Assembly (NCBI GenBank): GCA_039809495.1
Contig: JBDHVC010000019.1
Coordinates: 3,222 to 67,221 of the forward strand
Source of the DNA: JAFLCL01 sp039809495
Lineage (GTDB): Bacteria; Myxococcota_A; Polyangia; Polyangiales; Sandaracinaceae
DNA length: 64,000 nt
Direction: 5' to 3'
This document shows, piece after piece, positions 10,542 to 19,058 of the stretch. Within the stretch, counting starts at the first letter, position 1, and every line of letters begins with the position of its first letter. The notes under the pieces were generated by a model. The model saw only the letters and a list, made by a program, of their open reading frames with translations, ran no database searches and was not told the origin of the DNA. Position numbers and translations under genes: made by a program.

Positions 10542-10575
10542 CGAAGGCCCGGTGGCACGCGCTGCCGGGCCTTCG
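10542..10575 (+). terminator. Hairpin terminator after the tiny basic ORF
   Basis: An 11-base perfect inverted repeat, CGAAGGCCCGG at 10542-10552 and CCGGGCCTTCG at 10565-10575, with a 12-base loop. There is no T-run after it, so termination may need Rho or depend on the hairpin alone. Confidence 0.55.
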
Positions 10576-10593
10576 CGCGTCTCACAGCACAAA

Positions 10594-10744
10594 TCAGTTG
10601 CCCTGATTCGAGCCGTTCCTTCCTTGGCGGAGGGTCTGCCCCCAGACCCTCCCTCACGCCGAGTGAATCGGCGTGAGCCTCCCTCCCGCCGAGGCCAGCG
10701 CGCCCCGACTCGACGGATCACGTCGAGTGAGGCGCGCTGTCAGG
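10594..10744 (+). repeat. Hairpin-rich dispersed repeat, copy 1
   Basis: About 150 noncoding bases that recur in inverse orientation at 18871-19020. The two copies share the 20-base block GCCGAGTGAATCGGCGTGAG and both end in GTCAGG. Copy 1 holds three stems in a row: a 10-bp stem at 10629-10638/10643-10652, a 10-bp stem at 10653-10662/10668-10677, and a composite hairpin with an outer 9-bp stem (10696-10704/10731-10739) and an inner 8-bp stem (10708-10715/10721-10728). It lies between the terminator and the PEP-synthase regulator gene. Confidence 0.75.
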
Positions 10745-10794
10745 ATCGCGCGGCGTCGTTTCGTCTCGAGCGCGAGTCGTGGTACGAGGAGCGG

Positions 10795-11634
10795 GTGAGC
10801 CCGCCCCAGATCTTCGTCGTCAGTGACTCCACCGGTGAGACGGCCGAGCGCGTCGTTCGCGCGAGCCTCCTGCAGTTCCCCCACCACCGCGTCCGAGTCC
10901 GCTTGTTCACCCGCGTGCGCGATCGCGACGCGATCGAGGATGTCCTCAAGAAGGCCGCCGAGGCCGGCGCCATGGTGGTGTTCACGCTCGTCGCGCCCGA
11001 GCTGCGCGAGCAGTTCCACGCGATCGCCGCGCGCGAGAAGATCGAGTCCGTCGACGTCATCGGGCAGCTCATTCACAAGGTGGGCACCTACATCGAGGCG
11101 CAGCCGCTGAACCAGCCCTCGGCGACGATGCCGCTCTCCGAGGAGTACTTCCGGCGGGTCGAGGCGATCGAGTTCGCGGTGAAGAGCGACGACGGCAAGG
11201 AGCCGCGGAACCTCCGCAAGGCGGACCTCGTCCTCGTCGGCGTGAGCCGGACGAGCAAGACGCCGCTCTCGACGTACCTCGCCGGGCGCGGGCTCAGGGT
11301 CGCGAACGTGCCGCTCGTGCTCGGCGTCCCCCCTCCCTCCGAGCTCGAGGATCTCTCCGCGGACAAGGTGATCGGCCTCACCATCGGCATCGATCAGCTG
11401 CTCGAGATCCGCCGCGCGCGGCTGATCCAGCTCGGCATGCCCGCGGACGCGACGTATGGGCTGCGCGATCACGTCCGGACCGAGCTCGAATTCGCCGAGT
11501 CGATCTTCTCCGCGCACCCCGACTGGACGGTGCTCGACGTGAGCGGTCGCGCGATCGAGGAGACGGCGACGATCATCCTCGAGACGATCAAGGATCGCGA
11601 GGAGAAGCGCTACCAGGCGGAATTGGCGCTCTAG
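10795..11634 (+). CDS. PEP synthase / pyruvate phosphate dikinase regulatory protein (DUF299, PPSR/RP1 family)
   Basis: Bifunctional kinase/pyrophosphorylase that switches PEP synthetase or pyruvate phosphate dikinase off and on by phosphorylating or dephosphorylating an active-site Thr. The 279-residue product starts PQIFVVSDSTGETAERVVRA, the family signature, and carries VGVSRTSKTPLSTYLAGRG (from about residue 147), the nucleotide-binding motif. The GTG at 10795 is chosen because GAGGA lies 4 bases upstream and the homologous region begins there; the open frame upstream runs through the repeat. The target enzyme gene is not in this window, so whether it acts on PEP synthetase or dikinase is undecided. 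Confidence 0.92.
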   Translation: MSPPQIFVVSDSTGETAERVVRASLLQFPHHRVRVRLFTRVRDRDAIEDVLKKAAEAGAMVVFTLVAPELREQFHAIAAREKIESVDVIGQLIHKVGTYIEAQPLNQPSATMPLSEEYFRRVEAIEFAVKSDDGKEPRNLRKADLVLVGVSRTSKTPLSTYLAGRGLRVANVPLVLGVPPPSELEDLSADKVIGLTIGIDQLLEIRRARLIQLGMPADATYGLRDHVRTELEFAESIFSAHPDWTVLDVSGRAIEETATIILETIKDREEKRYQAELAL

Positions 11635-11670
11635 CGGGGCGTTTCGTCGAGCGCGTGGGGCGCCCCGAGG

Positions 11671-12240
11671 TCAGCGCTTGCCGCGAGGCGCGTAGACCTC
11701 GGCGACGCTCCCCATGAACTGCGCGAGGATCGAGTCCGTCACCCGGAGCCGCCGTGAGAGCTCGCGCGCGATGTTCATCACGAAGAGCGAGTACGCCTTG
11801 AGATCGCGCCGGTAGAGCCAGCGCTCGACGTCCTCGGCGCTCACGCGGACGAGGCGCGAGGGAGCCAGCGCTCGGACGGAGGCGGATCTCGACTGGATGT
11901 CGAGGATCGACATCTCGCCGAACCAAGACGCGGGGCCGAGGATCGCGACGCGCACCTCGGCGCCGCTCGGCGCCCTCTTGAGGACCTCGAGCTCGCCCTC
12001 GAGGACGACGTACATCTCGCGGGCGGGATCGCCCTCGTTCACGATGCGCGCGCCGACGGTGACGTCCTCCGTCGGGAGCTCTCGCGCGAGGAGGGCGAGC
12101 GTCTCCTCGTCGAGGCCGCCGAAGAGGCCGATCTCGCGGAGCCGCTCCGGCTCGAGGGGCCGAGGGGCTCGAGCGGCGCCATCGCGAGGATCGTCCGCGG
12201 AGGGGGCGCGAGCCGCCGTGTCGGGATCTTGTCCGGCCAT
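11671..12240 (-). CDS. Cyclic-nucleotide-binding domain protein
   Basis: A 189-residue protein consisting essentially of one cNMP-binding (CAP_ED) domain at about residues 30-150: FGGLDEETLALLARELPTED, GDPAREMYVVLEGELEVLK and FGEMSILDIQSRSASVRAL. The phosphate-binding cassette FGEMSIL followed by RSASVRA is close to the canonical FGE-RSA arrangement, so binding of cAMP or c-di-GMP-like ligands is plausible. There is no C-terminal helix-turn-helix, so it is not a CRP-type regulator by itself; it may bind a partner. The 3' end faces the regulator gene upstream, with a 7-bp inverted repeat (11635-11641/11661-11667) between them. Confidence 0.82.
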   Translation of the reverse strand: MAGQDPDTAARAPSADDPRDGAARAPRPLEPERLREIGLFGGLDEETLALLARELPTEDVTVGARIVNEGDPAREMYVVLEGELEVLKRAPSGAEVRVAILGPASWFGEMSILDIQSRSASVRALAPSRLVRVSAEDVERWLYRRDLKAYSLFVMNIARELSRRLRVTDSILAQFMGSVAEVYAPRGKR

Positions 12241-12370
12241 GGGCGCATGCTCGCACGCGGCCCGGTCGAGACCAAGCCTCGGTGGATCGGCCGCCGTCGA
12301 TTCTCTCGTTCTCGAGCGAGGGAACCTCTATGCTAGGGGGTTCGAACCTGCGCGCGCGCGGGGACCGCTC

Positions 12371-14779
12371 TTGGCTCTCGACCCCAACGATCTACCTCAA
12401 GCTTTCGGTCCATACACCCTGCTCAAGCGGATCGCGGTGGGTGGGATGGCCGAGGTGTATGTCGCGAAGACGGGCGGGGTCGCTGGTTTCGAGAAGCTGG
12501 TCGCGCTGAAGGTCATCCACCCGCGCTACTCCGAGGACGAGCACTTCACGCAGATGCTCGTCGAGGAGGCGAAGATCTCCGTCCTCCTCACGCACGTCAA
12601 CATCGTGCAGACCTTCGATCTCGGGCGGATCGACGACACGTACTACATCGCGATGGAGCTGATCGAGGGCGCCGACGCGTACCGCGTGATGCGGCGCTGC
12701 GCGGAGCTGAAGAAGGCGATCCCGATCGACGTCGCGGCGTTCATCGCCGCCGAGATGTGCAACGGGCTCGACTACGCTCACCGCAAGCACGATCCCGAGA
12801 CGGGGCAGCCCCTCCACATCGTCCACCGCGACATCTCTCCGCAGAACGTGCTCGTGAGCCACGCGGGCGAGGTGAAGATCGTCGACTTCGGGATCGCCAA
12901 GGCGGCCTCGCGCTCGACGCAGACCGAGGTCGGCGTCATCAAGGGCAAGTACTACTACATGAGCCCCGAGCAGGCCTGGGGCGATCCGATGGACCAGAGG
13001 AGCGACGTCTTCTCGACCGGGGTGGTCCTCTACGAGCTGCTCACGGGGCGGATGCTCTATCAAGACGCGGACATCCCGACGTTGCTCGACAAGGTGCGCA
13101 AGGCCGAGATCCCACGCCCCGAGACGCGGCGGCCCAACATCCCAAGCGCGCTCTCGGACGTCGTGATGAGGGCGCTCGCGAAGCACCCCGAGGACCGCTT
13201 CCAGTCCGCGGGGGAGATGGGGCAGGCGCTCCACCAGACCCTCTACGCGATCTCTCCGACGTTCTCGTCGACCCGGCTCGCGCGCCTCGTCACCTTGCTC
13301 TTTCCGCCACCGACGAGCGGCGGAGCCTCCGCGGAGTCGAACCTCGACGAACTCGAGCCCGAGCCCGCGCCGCCTCCGCCGCCGGCCGCGTTCGAGCTCG
13401 GTGACGACGAAGAAGACGACGCGACGCGCAACGACGTGCTGCCGTTCCGGAGCAAGCTCGCCCAGCCGAGCGCCCCGAGTGGCGCGGGCGTCGCCGTCCC
13501 GCGGCCGCCCGTCGGAGCCGGTCCCGCGAAGGGCCAAGCGCGGATCAGCGCGCCGAGCGTCCGCGCCGACGGCTCTTGGAGCGTGCCCCTCGGCGCGGGG
13601 GCCGAGCCCGCCGATCCGGCCGCGAGTGGCGGGGAGGCTGGCGCCGCGGAGGACTTCGAGGACTCGACGTTCGTGGACTCCGTGAGCCCGCGCTCGGCTC
13701 CGTCGGGGAGGGCTCCAATGCCTGCTCCGGTCCCCGCTCCTCGGCCAGCCGACCTCGAGGCGGGCCGCGAGGACGATGGCCGAACGACGGAAGTCCCGCT
13801 TCCTCACGCTGGCGCTCAGTGGGCCGCTCCGGCCCCCGCCGTCGCGCCGAGGCGAGCGTCGCTCCCCGAGCCAGGCGGGGGCCCGATGGGCAACGCTCCC
13901 CGTCGGCCCGAGCCCCGCGCCTCGGCCTCGCTGCCTCGCCCCACGCTCGGCTCGGGCGCCCGCGCCCCCTTCGCCTCGCTCCCATCGGCGGGCGAGGCGC
14001 AGGCTCCCGCGCCCGGTCGGCGTGAGCCGGCGCAGCTCGCGCCGTATCCGCTCGTCACGCCCTCGTCGCCGCCGACGCACACGCCGAGCGCCTACCCATG
14101 GCCGGTCTCTCGGCCGCCCCCGCCTCCTCCACCGACCCCCTCGCTCAGCCCCGGTCCTTTCCCGTCTTACGAGCCGCCCGGGCCGCGGCTCGCGCCAGGC
14201 GCCGATCCCTTCGTTCCTTCCGCGAGCGCGACGAGCGGCCACGCCGCCTTGACCGCGCGCGACGGCTTCCGCTGGGGGCTCTTCCTCGTGAGCCTCGTCG
14301 TGCTCGCGATCGCCGCCGGCGTCGCCGTCTTCCTCTTCGTGCCCGCGCCGCGCCCGAGCGTCGATCTCTCCTCGCTCCCGACGGGGGCGCTCGTCACGGT
14401 CGACGGTGTGAGCGTGGGGCGCACGCCCCTCACGCTCCGCGAGGGGCTCGAGGAGGGCCGCACCTACGCGTTTCGCGTCTCGCTCGACGGCTACGAGCCG
14501 GCCAACTTCGAGCTCCGCGCGCAGCCTGGCGTCGATCGGCGCCAGGTCGTGCTGAGCCCGACGGCCGCCGTCCTTCACCTCGAGACGGATCCCCCGTCCG
14601 CTCAGATCGAGGTCGGAGGCGCGGCGCGGGGGCGCGCGCCGGTCGACATCGGCGGGCTCTTCGTCGGCTCGGTGGTCGACGTGCGCGTCGACGCGCCCGG
14701 GTTTCATCCCCGCGTCGTGCGCGTCCCGATCTCGGCGGCGAGGCACGAAGAGACGATCCGCCTGGAGCCGATCCGCTGA
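12371..14779 (+). CDS. Transmembrane Ser/Thr protein kinase with two C-terminal PEGA domains
   Basis: Eukaryotic-type kinase anchored in the inner membrane. The glycine loop is GPYTLLKRIAVGGMAEVYVA (near residue 13), the catalytic loop HRDISPQNVLV (152-162), then VDFGIAKA and YMSPEQ; the HRDIS variant is frequent in myxobacterial kinases. A Pro/Ala-rich linker of about 330 residues follows, then one membrane span (about 632-655) and two PEGA repeats (TGALVTVDGVSVGRTPLTL; PPSAQIEVGGAARGRAPVDI) placed outside. The start is taken as TTG at 12371, directly before the homologous region; the frame is open far upstream but overlaps the divergent gene. A TATGCT at 12329-12334 may be a -10 element. 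Substrates are unknown. Confidence 0.87.
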   Translation: MALDPNDLPQAFGPYTLLKRIAVGGMAEVYVAKTGGVAGFEKLVALKVIHPRYSEDEHFTQMLVEEAKISVLLTHVNIVQTFDLGRIDDTYYIAMELIEGADAYRVMRRCAELKKAIPIDVAAFIAAEMCNGLDYAHRKHDPETGQPLHIVHRDISPQNVLVSHAGEVKIVDFGIAKAASRSTQTEVGVIKGKYYYMSPEQAWGDPMDQRSDVFSTGVVLYELLTGRMLYQDADIPTLLDKVRKAEIPRPETRRPNIPSALSDVVMRALAKHPEDRFQSAGEMGQALHQTLYAISPTFSSTRLARLVTLLFPPPTSGGASAESNLDELEPEPAPPPPPAAFELGDDEEDDATRNDVLPFRSKLAQPSAPSGAGVAVPRPPVGAGPAKGQARISAPSVRADGSWSVPLGAGAEPADPAASGGEAGAAEDFEDSTFVDSVSPRSAPSGRAPMPAPVPAPRPADLEAGREDDGRTTEVPLPHAGAQWAAPAPAVAPRRASLPEPGGGPMGNAPRRPEPRASASLPRPTLGSGARAPFASLPSAGEAQAPAPGRREPAQLAPYPLVTPSSPPTHTPSAYPWPVSRPPPPPPPTPSLSPGPFPSYEPPGPRLAPGADPFVPSASATSGHAALTARDGFRWGLFLVSLVVLAIAAGVAVFLFVPAPRPSVDLSSLPTGALVTVDGVSVGRTPLTLREGLEEGRTYAFRVSLDGYEPANFELRAQPGVDRRQVVLSPTAAVLHLETDPPSAQIEVGGAARGRAPVDIGGLFVGSVVDVRVDAPGFHPRVVRVPISAARHEETIRLEPIR

Positions 14780-14797
14780 GCGGACGAGGAGCGCGCG

Positions 14798-15400
14798 ATG
14801 GCCGATCTGCTCTTCTGCCCGTTCTGCCGCGAGTGCTTCGAGGGCGAGCAGCGTTGCCCCGATCACGAGCTGCCGCTCGTCCCCTTCGAGGCGCTGCCCA
14901 AGGCGCGGGTCGAGCAGCCCGACGACGCGCCGATGTCGATCCTCGATCCCTCGCGCGGCCGCGCGGAGCTGGCCATCGCGGGCGTCGCGCTCCTCGCGTC
15001 GTTCCTCGCTCCGATCGTCGAGGTCACGTCGGACGCGCGCTCCGAGACCTTCTCCGCGCTCGCCGCCGCGTCGCAGCGCGCCCCGAACCTGTGGGCGATC
15101 CCGATCGCGGGCGCGATCCTCGTCAGCACCGTGTCGCGGCGCAGGGTGCCCCTGCGCATGCGCGGCGCGCGGCTCGCGCTCGTCTTCGTGTCGCTCGTCC
15201 CGCTCGTCTCGATCGGGTACTCGGTGCGTCGCATCTTCGAGGCGTCTTCGATCGCGGGGATGACGAGCACGATGAGCTTCGGGCCCTATGTGATCGGGGC
15301 CGCGGCGCTGCTCGGCGTGGTGGGCTCGCTGCGCTTCGGCGGCCGCGCCATCGAGCGCGCGACGCCTCCCTCCGCGCCCGACTCCGGCGTCAGTCGCTGA
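14798..15400 (+). CDS. Membrane protein with N-terminal zinc-ribbon-like motif
   Basis: A 200-residue protein of unknown function. Residues 7-22 read CPFCRECFEGEQRCPDH, a plausible four-ligand zinc site. After a short linker come three to four hydrophobic segments (LAIAGVALLASFLAPIVEV; LWAIPIAGAILVSTVS; LALVFVSLVPLVSIGYSV; YVIGAAALLGVVGSLRF). It starts 18 bases after the kinase gene and so is probably co-transcribed with it; a link to kinase signalling is inference. Its 3' end overlaps the converging amidase-fusion gene by 11 bases. Confidence 0.7.
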   Translation: MADLLFCPFCRECFEGEQRCPDHELPLVPFEALPKARVEQPDDAPMSILDPSRGRAELAIAGVALLASFLAPIVEVTSDARSETFSALAAASQRAPNLWAIPIAGAILVSTVSRRRVPLRMRGARLALVFVSLVPLVSIGYSVRRIFEASSIAGMTSTMSFGPYVIGAAALLGVVGSLRFGGRAIERATPPSAPDSGVSR

Positions 15401-17513
15401 GCGAGCCGCGCTCGAAGCGAACGCGCACGATCACGAGCGCGCCGTCGCGCTCGGCCGCGATCGACGCCTCGCCGCGCTCGTCGACGCGGGAGATCGACGG
15501 AGACGTCTCGATCCGATCGGTGGCGAGGACGGAGCGCACGACGATCGTCGCTCCGAGCTCGGCGGCGTAGACGTCGCCCGAGGTGAGCAGGTGACCGTCG
15601 TCCGAGGTGCGATCGAAGACGAGCACGCGCCCGCTCGGATCGAAGTGCGGATGCCCCGTGCCCGGCCCGAGCTCGAAGCGCGCGCCGTCCGCGAGGCGGT
15701 GGATCGAGAGCCCTCGCGCGAGCCCCCAGACGACGACGTGGCGGTGATCGGGCGCGAGCTCGGCGAGGATGAAGCGATCGTCGCCCGCCCGGAGCGTCCG
15801 CGTCGCGCCGTCGAGCTGGACCAGTACCGTGTCCTCTCCCTCCACCCGCGCCATCGCGCCGCCCGAGCCGAGCCGCGCGTCGCTCGCGAGGCCCTCGAGC
15901 GTGTAGGCGTCGCCGGGGATCGCGCTCGCCGTCTGCTCCGGGGTCCGCGTGGCGACGCGGCCTTCGCCGAAGAAGCGTGGCTCGAAGCCGCAGTAGGGGC
16001 TCGCGCAGAGCGGCGTGAGGCGCGAGGGATCGGTGAGATCGACGGCGTAGAGCGCGCCGAAGCCCGTCGGCGCGACGAGGACGTGCCGCGCGTCCGGCGC
16101 GAGGATCGGGTGCCCCAGGGCCTCGTGGTCCGCTCCGACGAGCACCAATTCGCGCTCCTCGAGGATCGGGAGCCGAGGCCCGACGCTCGGTCGCGCGGCC
16201 GCCTCGGAGGTGGGTCCTCGCGCGTGATCGTCCGACGTCGAGGTGCGCCCGAGGGCCTCGCGCGCCGCGGCGTCGCCCGACGCGCAGCCGACCAGGGAGC
16301 CGATCGCGGCGATCGCGGCCAGCGCGGCGATCCGGGCGCCTCCCCTCGCTCGGAGGGGGCGCCTCTTACGGAGCGCGATCGACGCGCAGACGGCGAGGAG
16401 CGAGAGGAGCGCCGTCGATCCTCCGCCCGAGCGAGGCGCCGCGACGCGACACGCGCAGTCGCTCGAGACGGGGCGCGCCGTCGCTCCCGAGGCGTCGCCG
16501 CCGGTGCGCGCGGCGTCGGGGGAGGGCGCCGCGTCGGCCGGGGCGAGCGCGGCGTCGGGGGCCGCGGCGACCGAGGCGTCGGGCGTGCTCGCGATCGACG
16601 CGTCCGGATCCGGCTCGGCGCTCGGGAACAGGCCGATCGAGCACCAGGTCGTCGCGCCCGCCACCACGTCGCAGGTCCGCGACGCGCGAAGATGGCCCGC
16701 CGCGCTCGCCTCGACCGTGTAGCTCCCGACCGGCAGCGTGAACGACCAGCTCGCGTCCGCGCCCTCGGCGACGCCCGCGCGATCCGAGGGGCTCACGCGG
16801 AGCGTCGCGCCCTCGAGCCGAACGCTCATGTCGTCGGTGCCCACGCCCTGATCCTCGAACACCACGCCCCGCAGGATCCCGTCACCGCTCGGCTCGATCC
16901 CGAGCCAGTCGAGGATGGCGCGCGCTTGGGCCTCTGCCATCGACTGTCGATGTGTCGGCGACGAGAGGTACGTCGCGTCGAGCGCGCAGTTGTTCGTGAA
17001 GGCGAGCTCCGCGAGCGCCGCCGGCATGGTGGTCGCGTAGAGGACGGTGAAGTCCTCCCGCTTGACGCCGCGATCGCGCAGGCCCCACGCGCTCACCATC
17101 TCGGCTTGGAGCAGCGTCGCGAGGCGGAGCGTGCTCGCGCCCGCGCCGTTCGAGATCCACGTCTCGGTCCCCGTCGCGGGGGTGCCGCCGTTCGAATTCG
17201 AGTGGACGGACACGAAGACGTTGGCGCCCCGCGAATTCGCGAAGGCGGCGCGCGCGCTCAGCGCGATGAAGTCGTCCGTCTCGCGGGTCATCGCGACCCG
17301 CAGGCCGGCGGCCTCGAGCGCGGTGCGCAGGCGCAGCCCGACGTCGAGGACGATGGGCGCCTCGCGGACGTCGCAGCTGGCGGCGACCGCGCCCGGATCG
17401 GTCCCCCCGTGGCCCGGGTCGAGGACGACGAGCGGCTGCGCGAGCGCCGCGGGGGACGCGAGGAGGAGCGACGCGAGGGCGACGAGGAGCGGCAGAGCGC
17501 GACGCAGCGACAT
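15390..17513 (-). CDS. N-acetylmuramoyl-L-alanine amidase fused through a MYXO-CTERM-like tail to a beta-propeller-like lipoprotein
   Basis: The 707-residue product begins with a signal peptide (MSLRRALPLLVALASLLLAS, cleavage after ALAQ) and an Amidase_3 domain: VVLDPGHGGTDPGA, VSVHSNSNGG and ALAELAFTNN carry the zinc His and catalytic Glu positions. A carboxypeptidase-regulatory-like beta domain follows (about 220-305), then an Asp/Ala-rich linker. Around 352-382 comes CACRVAAP, a Gly-rich turn, a hydrophobic span and RKRRPLR, which is a MYXO-CTERM sorting tail. Instead of stopping, the frame continues into a second hydrophobic segment ending in a lipobox-like SLVGC (near 408) and a TolB/WD40-like C-terminal part. 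No ATG, GTG or TTG is visible at the junction. The start is chosen for the signal peptide. Confidence 0.78.
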   Translation of the reverse strand: MSLRRALPLLVALASLLLASPAALAQPLVVLDPGHGGTDPGAVAASCDVREAPIVLDVGLRLRTALEAAGLRVAMTRETDDFIALSARAAFANSRGANVFVSVHSNSNGGTPATGTETWISNGAGASTLRLATLLQAEMVSAWGLRDRGVKREDFTVLYATTMPAALAELAFTNNCALDATYLSSPTHRQSMAEAQARAILDWLGIEPSGDGILRGVVFEDQGVGTDDMSVRLEGATLRVSPSDRAGVAEGADASWSFTLPVGSYTVEASAAGHLRASRTCDVVAGATTWCSIGLFPSAEPDPDASIASTPDASVAAAPDAALAPADAAPSPDAARTGGDASGATARPVSSDCACRVAAPRSGGGSTALLSLLAVCASIALRKRRPLRARGGARIAALAAIAAIGSLVGCASGDAAAREALGRTSTSDDHARGPTSEAAARPSVGPRLPILEERELVLVGADHEALGHPILAPDARHVLVAPTGFGALYAVDLTDPSRLTPLCASPYCGFEPRFFGEGRVATRTPEQTASAIPGDAYTLEGLASDARLGSGGAMARVEGEDTVLVQLDGATRTLRAGDDRFILAELAPDHRHVVVWGLARGLSIHRLADGARFELGPGTGHPHFDPSGRVLVFDRTSDDGHLLTSGDVYAAELGATIVVRSVLATDRIETSPSISRVDERGEASIAAERDGALVIVRVRFERGSLSD

Positions 17514-17642
17514 CCTCGACCCTAGCACGGCCGTACGCCGGCCCGAGCGTCGGCCCGAGCGCCGGCCGAGCGCCGCGCCGCGGTTGGTCTTCGCGCGCGC
17601 GCGAGCGCATCCTCTGCGCTCGGACACCGACCGGAGGCTCAG

Positions 17643-18875
17643 ATGCGCGTTCAACGACTGCAATTCCCCGGGAGCGAGGGGCGGCGGCTCGCCGGGACGC
17701 TCGATCTGCCCGAGGGTGAGCCGCGCGCGTTCGCGATCTTCACGCACTGCTTCACGTGCTCGCGCGAGAGCCTAGCCGCCGCCCGCGTCGCGCGAGGGCT
17801 CGCGCGCCACGGCTTCGGCGTGCTCCGCTTCGACTTCGCGGGGCTCGGCGAGAGCGAGGGGGACTTCGCCGAGACCACCTTCTCCTCGAACGTCGCCGAT
17901 CTGCTCGCCGCCGCCGCCTACCTGCGGGAGCGCCACGCGGCGCCCGCGCTCCTCGTCGGCCACAGCCTGGGCGGTACGGCGGCGCTCGCGGCCGCGAGCG
18001 AGATCGAGGAGGTGAAGGCGATCGCCACGATCGCCGCGCCCTCCGAGCCGAGCGCGGTCCTCGATCTGCTCGGCGCGTCGGTCGAACAGATCCGCGCCGC
18101 GGGCGAGGCCGAGGTGACGCTCGCGGGGCGCCGGTTCCGCTTCCGACGCGGTTTCCTCGACGACGCCGCGTCGTATCGGATCGCGGACCGCGTCGCGACG
18201 CTTCGCCGCGCGCTCCTCGTCTTGCACGCGCCCGAGGACGACACCGTCTCGATCGATCACGCGACCCGGATCTTCGTCGCGGCTCGACACCCCAAGAGCT
18301 TCGTCTCGCTCGAGGGCGCGAACCACCTCCTCGGCCGCGAGGCGGACGGACGCTACGTCGCCGACACGATCGCGGCCTGGGTGGAGCGCTACCTCGAGCC
18401 GGCCGCGCCGGCGCCCACGACGCTCGTCGAGGGTGGGACCGTTCGCGTCGAGGAGACGCGCGACGGCCGCTATCAGCAGCTCGTCACGGCGGGGCGCCAC
18501 GCGTGGCTCGCGGACGAGCCGCTCGGTGTCGGAGGGCTCGACAGCGGCCCGAGCCCTTACGATCTCCTCCTCGCCTCGCTCGGCGCCTGCACGAGCATGA
18601 CGATGCGGATGTACGCCGAGCGCAAGGGGCTCGCGCTCGAGCGCGTCGCCGTCGTGCTCGGTCACGAGCGGATCCACGCGAAGGATTGCGCGAATTGCGA
18701 GACGAAGGAGGGGACGGTGAGCCGCATCGAGCGCGTGATCACGATCGAGGGCGCGCTCAGCGAGGCCGAGCGGGCACGCCTGCTCGAGATCGCCGATCGC
18801 TGCCCCGTCCACCGCACGCTCACGGGCGAGATCGTGATCGTGACACGCGCGGGCGAGGCCGCCTCGACCACCTGA
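17643..18875 (+). CDS. Bifunctional alpha/beta hydrolase - OsmC family protein
   Basis: A 410-residue fusion. Residues 1-255 are a serine alpha/beta hydrolase: THCFTCSRES, the nucleophile elbow GHSLGG (near 103-108), HAPEDDTVS and GANHLLG supply the fold and the putative Ser-Asp-His triad. Residues 270-400 are an OsmC domain (SGPSPYDLLLASLGACTSMT and DRCPVHRTL), whose two cysteines form the peroxidatic/resolving pair in peroxide-reducing OsmC/Ohr proteins. This same two-domain arrangement is known in other bacteria; its substrate is not settled. ATG at 17643 follows GGAGG by 7 bases. It is divergent from the amidase gene. Confidence 0.88.
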   Translation: MRVQRLQFPGSEGRRLAGTLDLPEGEPRAFAIFTHCFTCSRESLAAARVARGLARHGFGVLRFDFAGLGESEGDFAETTFSSNVADLLAAAAYLRERHAAPALLVGHSLGGTAALAAASEIEEVKAIATIAAPSEPSAVLDLLGASVEQIRAAGEAEVTLAGRRFRFRRGFLDDAASYRIADRVATLRRALLVLHAPEDDTVSIDHATRIFVAARHPKSFVSLEGANHLLGREADGRYVADTIAAWVERYLEPAAPAPTTLVEGGTVRVEETRDGRYQQLVTAGRHAWLADEPLGVGGLDSGPSPYDLLLASLGACTSMTMRMYAERKGLALERVAVVLGHERIHAKDCANCETKEGTVSRIERVITIEGALSEAERARLLEIADRCPVHRTLTGEIVIVTRAGEAASTT

Positions 18876-19020
18876 CGGCGCGCCTCGCTCGACGTGGTCC
18901 GCCACGCAGAGGCGCGCTGGCTCGGCGGGAGGGGTGCTCACGCCGATTCACTCGGCGAGAGGGAGGGGCTCTGGGCGGCCCGCCCGACGAGGAGGGAACG
19001 GCACGAACCAGGTCAACGGG
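18871..19020 (-). repeat. Hairpin-rich dispersed repeat, copy 2 (inverse orientation)
   Basis: Reverse complement of this stretch aligns along its whole length with 10594-10744, with the central 20-base block identical. The outer 9-bp stem of the composite hairpin is kept (GCGCGCCTC paired with GAGGCGCGC) although the bases inside differ and form another short stem (CGTGG/CCACG). It begins at the stop codon of the hydrolase-OsmC gene and ends just downstream of murG, exactly where murC would be expected. Confidence 0.75.
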
Positions 19021-19030
19021 TTCGTGCCGT
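18998..19030. terminator. Bidirectional hairpin between the OsmC-fusion gene and murG
   Basis: A perfect 12-bp inverted repeat, ACGGCACGAACC at 18998-19009 and GGTTCGTGCCGT at 19019-19030, with a 9-base loop. It lies between two converging genes and partly within repeat copy 2. No T-run on either side. Confidence 0.55.
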
Positions 19031-19058
19031 GAGCGGTGACGATGAGGCCGCTCGTTCT

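Noticed and set aside
10600..10740. Short protein-like frames within the repeat
   Set aside because: The two repeat copies have different frames and indels; hairpin conservation is stronger than any coding pattern.
12392..14866. An 824-codon minus-strand frame opposite the PEGA kinase
   Set aside because: Shadow of the kinase gene; no signal, motif or start context.
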